Assembly (NCBI GenBank): GCA_002102555.1
Contig: MCFL01000215.1
Span: forward strand, 1-40,412
Direction: 5' to 3'
DNA from: Catenaria anguillulae PL171
Taxonomy: Eukaryota > Blastocladiomycota > Blastocladiomycetes > Blastocladiales > Catenariaceae
Length of the DNA: 40,412 nt
Shown here: piece by piece, positions 1 through 10,507 of the stretch
Position numbering within the stretch: the first letter of the stretch is position 1
Layout: every line of letters starts with the position of its first letter
Made by a program: the position numbers and the translations under genes
Notes under the pieces: model-generated
Told to the model about the DNA's origin: nothing
Databases searched by the model: none
Seen by the model: only the letters and a program-made list of their open reading frames with translations

Positions 1-46
1 GATCTCGTTCTCATGGTCGTTTTCGATATCACTCTTTCGGACACAG

Positions 47-2853
47 GTCGATGCACCACTAGCGTCTGCGGGCACCTCGTCCTCGGCATCCCTCCTCTCC
101 CGCACCGGCGGCGCCTACCTCCCGCCCGCCAAACTCCGCGCCTCCAAGCGCAAATCACCGACAAGGCGTCCGAAGCCTACCAGCGCATGTCCTGGGAGGC
201 CCTGAAAAAGTCCATCAACGGCCTCATCAACAAGGCAAATACGGCCAACATCAAACACATCATCCCCGAGCTCATCAATGAAAACCTCATCCGCGGCCGC
301 GGCCTCTTTTGCCGGTCCATGATCAAGTCGCAGGCCGCCGCGCTTCCGTTTACCCCCAGTGTACGCCGCCGTCACGGCCGTCCTCAACACAAAGTTTCCG
401 CAACTGGGCGAGCTGCTCGTCACCCGCCTCATTATGCAGTTTCGCCGGGCGTACCGGCGCAACGACAAGCCGGCGTGTTTGTCAGTGACCCAGTTTTTGG
501 CACACTTGGTCAACCAGCGGGTGGCACACGAGATTGTGGTGCTGCAAATCCTCACGCTGCTGCTCGAGCGGCCCCACCGACGACGCCGTCGAAGTGGCCG
601 TTGGCCTCATGCGCCAAGTCGGCGCCTATCTCACGGACGCTCAGCCCCGCGCGCTCAATGCCGTGTTTGACCGGTTTCGAACCATCTTGCACGAGGCAAA
701 AAATCACGGTCCGCACACAGTACATGATTGAGGTGTTGTTTCAAGTGCGCAAGGACAAGTTCAAGGACAACCCGCCCGTTGCGCAGGAGTTGGATTTGTC
801 GAGGAGGACGATCAGATTACCCACATGTTGGGCCTCGATGAAGAGGAGCTCGATGCGCAGGATGGCACCCAATGTGTTCAAGTTTGATCCCGAGTTTTTG
901 GAGAGCGAGCGCAAGTATGCCCAAATCAAGCGCGAGATTCTGGGGTCGGATGACGAGGACGACGGCGAATCTGGGTCAGCAAGTGACGATGAAGACGATT
1001 CCGGCTCGGGCTCCGGGTCTGACGACGAATCGGATGAGAACGAGACGGCCGGGCAAACACCTGGTGCATCCTCGGCCGGCGCAGGCGACATGATTGACGA
1101 GACGGGTGCCGACGTCATGGCCCTTCGCAAGCGCATCTACCTCATCATCATGTCGTCGCTCGACTTTGAGGAGTGCATCCACAAGCTCATGCGCGTGTCT
1201 ATTGCCCCCGGCCAAGAAATGGAGCTCGTCAACATGGTCATTGATTGTGCTGCGCAAGAGCGCACCTACAAGCGCTTTTATGGCAACATGGCTGAGCGGC
1301 TTTGCAAAATGAACCGCGTGTGGGCCGATTTGTTTGGGCGTGCGTTTGCCGAAAAGTATGCCGTCATTCATCGGTACGAGACAACCCAGCTCCGTAACGT
1401 CGCGCGCGTGTTTGCGCATGTACTCGCTGCCGATGCCGTGTCGTGGGCCGTGCTCGAGTGTGTCGTGTTGACCGAAGAGGCAACGACCAGTTCGTCACGC
1501 ATTTTCGTCAAGATTTTGTTCCAGGAGGTGATGCAAGAGATGGGTTTGCCCGCCATGGTGGCGAGGTTGACGGAGGATGTGTTTTTGCAACCCGCTTTCC
1601 AGGGCCTGTTCCCGCGGGACAATGTGCGCAACACGCGGTTTGCCATTAATTACTGGACGTCCATTGGGTTTGGCGTTGTCACCAAGGATTTGCGCGAGTG
1701 GCTGGCCAATGCACCGCCTGCGGTGCCGCCACCGCACATGCAAAACCGTGCCACCTCGGACTCGTCGTCGGATTCGTCGTCCGGCTCGGACTCGGACTCG
1801 GACTCGGATTCTGAATCCGACTCGAGCTCATCCGCCAGTGACTCGGATTCAAGCGATGATGGTCGGTACGCCCGCAACCGCCGCGGCCGCTCGTACTCTC
1901 GCTCTCGCTCGCCTCCTCGCCACACCCGAGGCCGCACCCGTTCGCGCAGCCCACCCCGTCGCCGGTCGCCCTCCTACTCACGCTCGCCATCTCCGCGGCG
2001 CCATCAAGCCCGTCGCCGGTCCCCGTCGCCGCCGCGGTCCATGTCGCCGCCCCCGCAACGAGGTGCGCGACTTCCTCTCGAGTCGCCCACCGGTAGCGAC
2101 ATGCGCGGCCGCCGCCCCATTTCTCGCTCTCGTTCGCGTTCGCGCTCGCCTCCCGCATCCCGCCGCACAACCCGATACACTCGGCGCTCGCCAAGTCCTC
2201 CTCGCGGCCGTGGCCGCAGTCCTCCCACGCGCTCGCTTAGCCCGCCGCCTATGGCCCGTGTTCGCTCTCGGTCGCCGCCGCGCTCCCGCTACCGCTCTCG
2301 CTCGCGCACCCCGCCGCCGCCCCCGCCAATGGCTCGCCGTGCAAGGTATGACGACTCGCGGTCCAGGTCGCGCAGTCCCCCAGCGGGGCCGGCACGTGGC
2401 CGGCCCATCAACGGCCGCTCCAGCAGGCACCGAAGCAACTCGCCGTCGCGCTCGCACGGATCTCCTCCTCCGTCTCGGTCTCGGTCTCGGTCTTGGTCTC
2501 GTTCTCGGTCGCCACCGCACCGCAGGTTCGAGTCGCGGCCGTGGTCGCGGTCGCCAGCTGCGCGACGCGGGCGGTACCAGTCGTCGTCTCGGTCGCGGTC
2601 GCCTGTGGCCCGGCGCAGGTACGACTCGAGGTCGAGATCGAGATCGAGGTCAAGGTCGCCGATTCCGCGGCGCAGGTACGGCTCGCGCAGCCCATCGCGC
2701 AGTCCAAGCGCGAGTCCTGTTGGGCGGCGTGGGCGGTCCGTGTCGCCGCCGGTGCGGCAGGCAGAGAGGCGGGTGAGGCCAAGGTCGAGGTCGCCTGGCT
2801 CCATTTCGCCGGAGAGGGAAGGCGGGGCTGCCAAGAGGAGGCGGCATGATTGA
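47..2853 (+). CDS. CWC22: Pre-mRNA-splicing factor CWC22 (5' partial)
   Basis: CWC22 is a spliceosome protein that holds eIF4A3 and delivers it for exon-junction-complex assembly. The sequence opens after a likely intron acceptor (ACACAG ending at 46), so the start codon lies outside the window. A MIF4G domain (about 90-930) carries family hallmarks such as [39 protein letters not shown] and [14 protein letters not shown]. An acidic Ser/Asp linker (950-1080) precedes an MA3 domain (1110-1710, from [20 protein letters not shown]). A long RS/SP-rich tail (about 1740-2850) reaches the stop. The MIF4G part is spread over all three frames: joins are needed near 140-165, 358, 573-577, 697-703, 798 and 870, at least two inside C or A runs. 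The protein similarity runs straight through each join, which points to base-calling errors rather than introns. The RS tail is open throughout. Identity is secure; the exact protein is not. Confidence 0.93.
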
Positions 2854-3173
2854 GGGGGAACGGAGGGAGTGCCAGTGGTTAGGCTGGCTGTTGGTTGGGG
2901 GATGCAAAGCGCGGTTGTGCGGTGGGGTTGAAGCGATTAATGTACTTGTGTATCCAAATGGATATTCTCATGTCTGCGCTCTGCTCCTGGAGCAACTCAA
3001 GCATTCCTACGGATCGCTTACACACATCCGCCAGAAGAACGGAAGAAAAGTTACAAATACAGCTACATGTAAACTGAAACATTGACTCATCGCGCACACG
3101 CAATCCCGGTTGGCGCACTCCCAAGGTGTCGCTCTCACATCAACCCCCGACTCGCACACGCCATATGCCAACC
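2854..3173. other. Convergent 3' intergenic region
   Basis: This gap lies between the stop codons of CWC22 and TIM13, which face each other. I see no reading frame with family similarity and no RNA gene. It should hold both 3' untranslated regions. The stretch around 2990-3080 is A-rich on the + strand, as expected for a 3' end. Confidence 0.5.
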
Positions 3174-3568
3174 TTACTCGCCCTTGGCCATTTCGGCGCG
3201 GATCCGCTTATCGTACGACTGGGCCACAACATTGAAGGCATCCATGTAGCGATCCATGCACTTTGACAAGCACGTCTCGTCCGACGACGACAGCGACGAG
3301 CCAGGCGCCGTGATGCACCGTGCGTAGCAAACATCGCCCATCTTGGTCACGAGCTCTTGCAGGTTGGCGAGGGCAAGCTCTTGGCGCACTTGCTGCATGA
3401 TTTGCTGCTTGCGCTCCTCGGCAGACGGGGCCGCGGCCGAGGATGCAGAAGGAGTGGTTGCGCTGTATTGAGTGTGTATGTGGTGTCAAGTGAGACGGGC
3501 CCAGAGACGCCGGTAGAGGGTTGAGCGACGCCCAGAGGAGGTGTACGGTACCTGCCAAAGAAGGACAT
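3174..3568 (-). CDS. TIM13: Mitochondrial intermembrane-space chaperone Tim13
   Basis: Tim13 forms a hexamer with Tim8 that escorts hydrophobic precursors across the mitochondrial intermembrane space to the TIM22 complex. Two exons are seen: 3552-3568 (MSFFG) and 3174-3462, joined over an 89-bp intron (GTACCG...ACAG) to give 101 residues, the usual size of small Tims. The twin CX3C motif that forms two disulfides is present (CYARC and CLSKC), and the flanking MQQVRQELALANLQELVTKM and CMDRYMDAFNVV segments match Tim13 better than Tim8, Tim9 or Tim10. A short Ala/Ser/Pro N-terminus precedes it. It shares a 464-bp divergent upstream region with the LMBR1-like gene. Confidence 0.93.
3463..3551 (-). 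other. Intron of TIM13
   Basis: This 89-bp intron has GTACCG at the donor and ACAG at the acceptor. Removing it joins a 17-base first exon to the body of Tim13 in phase. It is listed because the start codon of the gene lies only 17 bases upstream of it. Confidence 0.85.
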
Positions 3569-4032
3569 TGTGGAGATTGAGATTGCGGTTGGTTGATTTC
3601 TCAGTGTTCAATGTGATGCATAGACTCTTTGGAATGCGACATCATAACTACATATGAGTTCCAAGCATTGACTCCTAAACAACGTTGCCGCGATCGGCAG
3701 CACGGAGCAGCCTGAAGTGATCGGCGTCCCGATCGCTGGCCCGATCGTCACGCGGAAATTGTCTGCAGCCGCGATGACGCGTTCTCAAAGGAGTCGTACG
3801 AAGAGGGATGAAGTAGAACCACCTCAACCATCAGCCTTTTAGCATTGCTGCATACAAAATACATCTGATGCTGCTTTATTACAATCTAATGCATTCTGCC
3901 TGACGGACCATCCGCTGTCCGCTGCTGCCTCGACCTTCGGTGCCCCATCCATTTATCGCACGTCGAAGTTCACCCCAATTTTCGTCAAGTCAGATCAGCC
4001 AAGCATTCGCAGCACAACTGCCACTTGCAACC
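3569..4032. promoter_or_regulatory. Divergent promoter region, TIM13 / LMBR1-like, with a GATCG cluster
   Basis: This 464-bp gap between two divergent start codons must carry both promoters. GATCG occurs at 3692, 3719, 3731 and 3743. The last three are exactly 12 bp apart, each in a G/C-rich setting (TGATCGGCG, CCGATCGCT, CCGATCGTC). Such phased copies are a plausible factor-binding cluster, but I cannot assign a factor. No reading frame in the gap has recognisable similarity. Confidence 0.45.
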
Positions 4033-5756
4033 ATGGTGGACATTGTCCTCATCATCACGTCTATCGTGTTTGCCATCTTGGTGGTATTTGGCGCCATCTA
4101 CTTTCTCGTCTACTTTCAACATCCCGACGACAAGTGGGTCGCTTGGCTACCAAAACTCATTGTCGTATGTGCGGTTCCCATACTTGCGAATCCGATCGGT
4201 GCCTACCCAAGCGCAAGCTCGCTGACGACGTGTTCTCCATGTCCTAGATCCTCGGTGTATCTATTTCCTGCTACAATATCTTTCTGCTCCCGCTCGATGT
4301 CGCAAATCAAGGAGGTCAATATGTTGCCAGGGGCGGCATCCCAATGTCCATAATCAATCTCGTGTTCTTCATCACGACGGTGGTCATGGCATCGGTCCTG
4401 GTTCCGTTCATCATGTTCTATTATGAGGGTGTAGATGACTCTGACAATGAAACAGATTCAACGTACGACCTTGTTGGACTGCACTGACATGCTTTGACTT
4501 GACTCATCACCTTTTTGATATGGCATACAGAACCAACGGTGGGCAGCTCCTTTATGCCTTCACCTGGATCCTTCCCACGCTGGTGGTCATCGGAATCATC
4601 ATCTTTTTGCTGTGGTGGTTCCTCGGATATGTCGAGATTCCGTTTGCCGAGCTCTCCTCAACACTCGTCCCTACCACCACGGTCGACCTCTCATCATGCG
4701 TCAACAATGGCTGCACCATTGCCCGGAGCACTGAGCGGTTCCAAGTATCCATCCTTGTTGGCATTGTAGCCTTTGCCACGGTCGTTGGGTGGCTGCTCAT
4801 GTCCGTGTTTGCCGGCGTTGGCCTGATTGCCTTCCCCTTTGACCTGCTCATGGAATTCAAGCACCGGCCCAAGCCCATCAAGGCCGATGTGTACCAGCAC
4901 CGCAAGAAGATTATTGGCGAGCAAGCCGCTCTGCTCATGGAGGCCGCAAAGGAAATGGAGGAAGAAAAGAAGACGTTGGCCAAGGTGGCGAGATCCACCT
5001 TCAACAAAAAGGCTCGCTTGCTTCGCAAGCGCGAGGATGCATTCAAACGCGACGTGCTCTTGCTCGAGAGCCACTACCGCGCGCTCGAGGAGTCGTACAA
5101 GAGTCCCGGCGTGCACATCCTGTGGGACTTGTTCAAGGCGCTTGTTGGATTTGTCGGCATTTTCATTTCCGGGTTCTGGATCTTGCACATTGGTCTGTTT
5201 ATGGTGCCGCCAATTGTGGGCGGTATTCCAATCACGCCGTTCTTGTCGGCCTTTTTTGTGTCGGTCAGCGACATTCCGTTCCTGGGCGTTGCCCTCTATG
5301 CGCTGTTTACCTTCTGGTTGCAGCTTTGTGTCATCAAGGGTACCACAAAGATGGGCATGCGCATCTTGTTTATCACGATTCACCCCATGAAGATTGGCGA
5401 GACCATGATGTCGTCGCTTGTGTTCAATGTCGGGTTGATTCTGTTTTCGAGTTTGGCTGTCGCCCAGTTTTCAACCATGGCGTTCCAGGACTATGCCCGG
5501 TACACCAGTTCTCAGAGTGCGTTATCAACTGCTTTTGCCCCACCGAACGGTAAGGTGGGAACTAACCTCCCCTCTCTCCCGCGCGTTGCCAGCCATTTTC
5601 GTACAAATGATTCGCAACCTCAAGGAGCTCCAGTACCTCTACAGCGTCCTCATCTTTGTTATTCTGGGCATGGCCTTCCTCACACTCATTTACTTGCTCT
5701 ACCGGCCGTACAAGAAGCAGCAGGCAAGTGGACAAATGATCAAGATCAAGTACTGA
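4033..5756 (+). CDS. LMBR1-domain multi-pass membrane protein
   Basis: The gene has four exons, 4033-4164, 4248-4462, 4531-5549 and 5593-5756, giving 509 residues. Introns are 83, 68 and 43 bp and all junctions keep phase. The protein belongs to the LMBR1-like family, in the branch found in plants, amoebae and early fungi rather than the LMBD1 cobalamin exporter. Shared marks are VYFQHPDD after helix 1, SISCYNIFLLPLDVAN in helix 2, FIMFYYEG after helix 3, a charged coiled loop of about 90 residues (4850-5100), and FITIHPMKIGETMMSSLVFNVGLILF. About nine hydrophobic helices are visible. The function of this branch is not established; related proteins act as lipocalin receptors or vitamin B12 transporters. 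The ATG at 4033 starts just before the first helix. Confidence 0.9.
5550..5592 (+). other. 43-bp minimal intron in LMBR1-like gene
   Basis: This is the shortest intron in the window: donor GTAAGG, acceptor GCCAG. Removing it joins PPN to AIFVQMIRNLKEL in phase, matching the family. It is also one of very few donors here with the common GTAAG form. Confidence 0.8.
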
Positions 5757-6067
5757 ACTTGGTCGCGGAATGGCCAGACTCTTTGTGTTGTTGTTGCCGA
5801 TATCTCGTGGTGTAGATGTTTTGTTCTCCTGCGCAATCAATCTTGTGTCATTCCCTGCCTTGATTTCGTTTGATTCGACTATGGTTGTAATCGTTTGAAT
5901 AGACCCAAAGCTCATTTCCCCTCACTTACCTGGGACTGAGCATGATTCGGTTCGTGAACCAAATAGGATTGGCCAGAGTCGGCCCACGCGCAAGTGAAGA
6001 GCGAGCCAAGGTGACAAGAGCGCGGATGAGAAAAGTGTATTGTGTCAATATCAGGACACCAAATGAT
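5757..6067. other. Convergent 3' intergenic region
   Basis: This 311-bp gap separates the facing stops of the LMBR1-like gene and RBM42. It probably holds both 3' untranslated regions. I see no reading frame or RNA gene in it. Confidence 0.5.
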
Positions 6068-7190
6068 CTACTTGAAAATCTTGGCGAGCTTCTCCTTCTT
6101 CTTTTCAATATTGCGCTCCTGCCAGGTCGACTTGCGGAGCTTGACGGGCCGACTTCCGAGGTACTTGTCTGCAAGACAAACACAAAGACCATGAGTAAAT
6201 TGCGAGAGACAAAGGGCGAGGGGAAAGAAAAGATGAAACTAAACCACGTACTGTTGTACTCTTGAAAAGCCTTGACGAAATCCTCGCCGTTCATAAAACT
6301 GACAAACCCGTAGCCCTTTGACTTGCCTGTGCGCTGATCCCGAACGACATGGGCCTTTTGAAACGAGGCATACTTGCCGAAGGCTTGCTCGAGGGTCTGC
6401 GTCATGACCTCGGGTCCGAGATCGCCAACAAACAAACGGTAGTCGTCTATGATTGTATGGTGAAAGCGAGGGTTGTGTCAGCACACAATGAATCAGAAGA
6501 GTGTCATGGATGAGACGTACTATCGGGCCATTCAATGAGCGACTTGTCCTCCCAGACCTGGCCTGCGGCGTACCGGATCATGCGCTTCTTTTTCGCTTGT
6601 GGCTGATCCTCTTCCTGTCCCTGTCCCTGGTCCTTATCCTTGTCTGCTTTGCTCTTTTCCGAATCCGCCTTGCGCTTCTTTTTCCTTGGTGCCGACGCAT
6701 CCACAGCAGGGGCATCTCCATTGGTGGTGGCGGCGGCGGCCTGAGCAGAATCCGTCCCACCTTGGGCGGTCGACGAGGAAGCAGCCGCTGCAGCGGCAGC
6801 AGAAGGTGCGGAAGATGACGCGGCCGCCGTCTTGCTCTTCATGGCCGAAGCAGGCTTGCGCGTGATTTCCGACTTGAGAATGACCTGGTCAAGGTCGAGT
6901 GAAACAGGCGGTGCAGTCGCCGACGACGAGGCAGACGCAGCAGCAGTAGCGGAAGCACCGTACATGGCCAAGTGCGGGTCCGAGGCAGCAGCGACGGTGG
7001 TGGAAGCGCCGTAAGCAGCATAGTATTGGGCGGCGTAGGCAGCGTAGGCAGGGTCGGCCATCATTTGTGCATAGTAGGCAGCATAAGGGTCTGCAGCGGA
7101 GCCTTGTGCAGATGCAGGAGCGGTGGCAGCAGCCGGCAGCGGCGGGTAACCATGGTAGGGCGGGTAGGCGTTTGGGTAGTTTGAGGACAT
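6068..7190 (-). CDS. RBM42: RNA-binding protein RBM42 homologue
   Basis: Exons at 6521-7190, 6252-6446 and 6068-6168 give 321 residues; both introns (74 and 83 bp) have GTACGT donors. RBM42 is a nuclear single-RRM protein linked to the spliceosomal tri-snRNP and to mRNA control. The N-terminal half is Ala/Tyr/Pro-rich with YAAYYAQM-type repeats, then a short conserved helix (SLDLDQVILKSEITRKP). A Lys-rich nuclear-targeting stretch follows (RKKKRKAD). Next come the RBM42 signature RYAAGQVWEDKSLIEWPDND and one RRM, with RNP2 LFVGDL and RNP1 KGYGFVSF. The tail GSRPVKLRKSTWQERNI is diagnostic of RBM42. It is divergent from the RING gene over 266 bp. Confidence 0.92.
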
Positions 7191-7456
7191 TGATGTAGAG
7201 TAGAGGGATGGGCAAGTGTGTTGCTGAGGGTTATCGCTGGGTCATTGATAAAATTGAGCGAGATGCCATGCCTTGATGAATTCGAATTCGAATGTTAACT
7301 GCTGAGTGTATTTATTACGGGGGATTGGTTGGCAATGGTTAAACTCATCTTCTCATCTTCTCTCTCTTTGAAGCGATGTCTCTGTCATCCAGGCAACACT
7401 CACCACTTGGAATGCATTGACTGATTCACCCCAAGCCCTCAGTCGTCTGCCCTGCC
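7191..7456. promoter_or_regulatory. Divergent promoter region, RBM42 / RING-SIM gene
   Basis: This 266-bp gap lies between two divergent start codons and must hold both promoters. A short perfect repeat (GAATTC followed by GAATTCGAATG-like sequence, about 7276-7294) and CATCTTCTCATCTTCTC (7349-7365) are visible, but I cannot assign a factor to either. Confidence 0.4.
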
Positions 7457-10113
7457 ATGCACTTTCAACCCGCCCCGCTCGGCTCATCTGGCTCGGCCAG
7501 CTCGCAACCGCAACCGCAATCGCAGCCTCCGTCCCACGGTGTATCCAAGCGCCCCCGCCATGCAGCTTCCTCTGCTTCAGCGCACTCGGACTCCGACACG
7601 GACAATTCCCAACTGTCGCAAGCACTTTCTGCCGGAGCAGACCTAGGCGGTGCTCCGCCGCCCCGTTTGCGCAGGCGCATCGCACCAGTATCAAACAGCA
7701 GTGGCCGTGCCGAACGTGCCAAACGATTCGCGACCTTGTCTGGATCGGACACGGACGATGGCAGCAACAGCAAAAGTGATAATGATAGTGAAAGCGACCC
7801 AGACCTTGACGGCACGCTGCGAATGATTCGCCTCCGTCCAGTCAGCGAGCGTGTCCCGACGCCTGCTGCTGCATTTGGTTCCGCTGAACTTACGTCGTCG
7901 GCGCCGTCGTCGTCGTCAAGTCAGCAGCAGCTTCCGCCGTCAAGTCAACTCGGCCGCAATGCCTTTGATTTCCTACCGTCAAGTCCCGAAACAGATTTGG
8001 GCCAATCATCACAAGTTCCTCGCCGCTCCAGGACACGGCCATCAACCGCGCTCATTCCCCCGCTACCACCTCCGTTGCTCTCTGGCTTGTCTTCATCATC
8101 AACTGGCCCGGCTGCCAGCACCACTTCCTCAAATGATGCAATCACTGTCTCATCATCCAACGCCTCTGCCTCTTCGCAGCAACAAAGCACACGCGCCAGC
8201 CGCCCAGTCGAACTCATTGTCCTCTCGTCGTCTGACGACTCTGACGTCGACACTCATACCACACGCAATCCATCCACTCCCGCCGCAAACCCCGACACTT
8301 CCATCATTGATCTCACAAACACGCAAGGTCCTCCATCAACACATGCTCCTGCACCCACTGCACGAACCCGCACTCGCCGAGGACCCGAACCGTCCATTGA
8401 CTTGACAAACACACAACCCACGCCGTCCCGGCAACCTACTCGCGCAGCTTCCGCGGGCGCCGCTGCTTCTGCTTCTACGGGTCGCTCGTCGGCAGCGCAG
8501 TCCAATTCAGACTCGGACTCGGACATTCAATTCATTGGCGAGCGCCGCACGTCGCGATCCCATGCCGCTTCACGGCCCGCTGCAACCGCACCCGCACCAC
8601 CTCGTCGGCGGGCCCCACGCGCGACTTCTGCCGCCGCCGCGGGTGCCGCAAGCGACTCGGATGACGATATCCAAGTGACTCGCGTGATCCAGCGCCGGCG
8701 ACCTTCCACAAGCAACGCAAACGCTGCGGCCGCTGTACCTCAGTCGCCGCTGGGCATTCGCAGGCTGCAAGGTCCCTCAGCCGCCGAGCTGGCCAGGCAG
8801 CGCGCCATGGCCGACGCCAATGCTGCAAGGGCCAATGCCGCAAGGGCAATGGCACGTGCCAGAGCGGTTGGCGAGGATTTGCGGCGCGAGCGTGAGCGGC
8901 TGCGCGACATGCAGCGGGCGTTTGCCATGGGGATGGCGTATGAGCCTACCGACGACGACGACGAGGACAACGACAATGACAACGACGATGACCAGGAAGA
9001 AGATGACGACGATGACGAGCATGGTGTCGATTGGATGGACGTTGACGACCTCTTTGGCGGGCGGCGGCACAGGCGTAATAGCGCAACGCATCGACGCGCC
9101 CGAGGCCCGGCCGCCCCACCCCCGCCCCCGCCTTTCCATCGGTTTGTACCCGTTCCGGCGCCTGGCACGGCCGGATGGGCGACCAGGGCCGCGAGGGAGG
9201 CCGAACTTGCGATCCAGCAGGCCCTGATTGACGGACGAAATGCACAAGCGGTACGCACGGCGTCCCTATCTATCCCCCCGCGTGCTGGAATGGGGTCAGC
9301 TGCCGAATCGACCCGCTTGGGACTGACTGACTCACCTGCCTCTCCAACTCCTGATAGATGCTCGGCATCATGATGGGTCCAGGGTTCAACTTGATGCACG
9401 GCCCAATCCCCATGCACCTTGCCCCGGGCGCAGGTGCTGGCGCGGCCCGCGGCGGCGGCGGCGGGCCCATGGCCAACTTTATGACGGACGAGCAATTCAA
9501 CCGGCTGTCCTTTGAAGACCTGCAACGCCTCACCGAAGAAGCCAACAACCGAGCCGCCGCGCAAGCCGGGCTGCGCGAACCCGAAATGCGCAAGCTCGTG
9601 ACGCGCAAGTTCCAGCCCAAAGCCGATGCGCTTGTGGAATTGCCCGAACACAGCGACCCGACGTGTGTCGTGTGCCAGGGCGATTATGAAGTCAACGAAG
9701 AGCTGATGGCGTTGCCGCAATGCGGGCACGTGTTTCATGCCGAGTGTGTGCGTCCGTGGCTAAAGAGTCACACCACGTGCCCTATGTGCCGCAACGATGT
9801 CAGGGATGCGTTGGCGGGGTTGGGGTTGCACGTCAGTGGGTCGGCAAGCAAGAGTAGCAGTAGTAGTCGGCGGTCCAGGGCATCGTCGGGCAACACACGC
9901 GCGAGTCGGAGCTCGAGGTCGCGTGGTGTGCCCCCAGTCACATCGCCGTCGCGGCCACCCACGGGTCGCCGTGCGCACCCGCCGCTGGGCATGACACGCG
10001 GAGCAGCAGCAGCAGCAAGCAATGGTGGAGGTGCGTCGAGCTCGGGGCGTCCTACGCGGCCTACCGCAGCGGCGACGCGGGGCCGAGGAACAGGAGACCC
10101 GTGGATGTGGTGA
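7457..10113 (+). CDS. Probable SUMO-targeted RING-H2 ubiquitin ligase
   Basis: Two exons, 7457-9250 and 9358-10113, joined over a 107-bp intron (GTACGC...GATAG), give 849 residues. The C-terminal RING-H2 finger (residues 701-742) reads CVVC, then CGHVFHAEC, then CPMC, so the zinc ligands are all present. The long disordered N-terminus has several hydrophobic cores beside Ser/Asp runs, the form of SUMO-interacting motifs: VELIVLSSSDDSD (251), IIDLTNTQ (283), IDLTNTQ (314), SDSDIQFIGERR (357) and SDDDIQVTRVIQ (405). The DLT cores and the GERR block recall RNF4 and Arkadia. The inferred role is to ubiquitylate poly-SUMO proteins in the nucleus. A helical Ala/Arg segment and a pure acidic run (about 500-525) follow the motifs; a Ser/Arg tail follows the RING. 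The RING is certain; the SUMO role is inferred from motif clustering. Confidence 0.82.
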
Positions 10114-10507
10114 TGGTTGATGATTGAGTGTCGACTTGTGCGAACGTCCACCTTACAGCCAACTGTTGTTCTTCTCCACATTGTGGCCAACATCTTGAAC
10201 TTCTCGTTCATTTGGTTTTCGTGCTGTCTTTGCGTTGTTGATCTCCTCACTATTTCTCATTGTCATTGTCTCCCCATATACTTTTCCACTCACCAGTACC
10301 AGTGTTGTATCCATCTCCACGAGTGGTCCGTCGATCAACCGTATCCAAGGGCTTTTAGTTTGGCTACACAAGTCTGGCTTATTCGCAAGTTGTTTTGCAA
10401 CAGGCAAGCAAGTATGGAGTACAGAGCACGAATCAGAACAAAGCTCATGAGTAGTGGAACAGTTCAGTAGGAGCGGCCATCTCAGGAACAGAGCAAGAAC
10501 GCCGATC
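10114..10507. other. Convergent 3' intergenic region
   Basis: This 394-bp gap separates the facing stops of the RING gene and the secreted orphan. It is T-rich on the + strand in its first half. I see no supported gene or RNA. Confidence 0.45.

Noticed and set aside
47-900. CWC22 as a decayed pseudogene because of frame changes
   Set aside because: Protein similarity is full on both sides of each change, the MA3 and RS parts are open, and similar changes occur in other essential genes here. Sequence error explains it better.
1577-2776. A 399-residue frame on the + strand and several minus-strand frames over the RS region of CWC22
   Set aside because: These are alternative readings of the Ser/Arg repeat coding sequence. 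The CWC22 frame has the expected RS composition and the family match upstream.
1760-2800. Tandem GACTCG and CGCTCG-type repeats as a possible satellite
   Set aside because: They are in-frame Ser/Asp and Ser/Arg codons of the CWC22 tail, so they are explained by the protein.
8740-9738. A 332-residue minus-strand frame with a Ser run
   Set aside because: It is antisense to the acidic run and RING of the + strand gene; its Ser run is the complement of the Asp codons.
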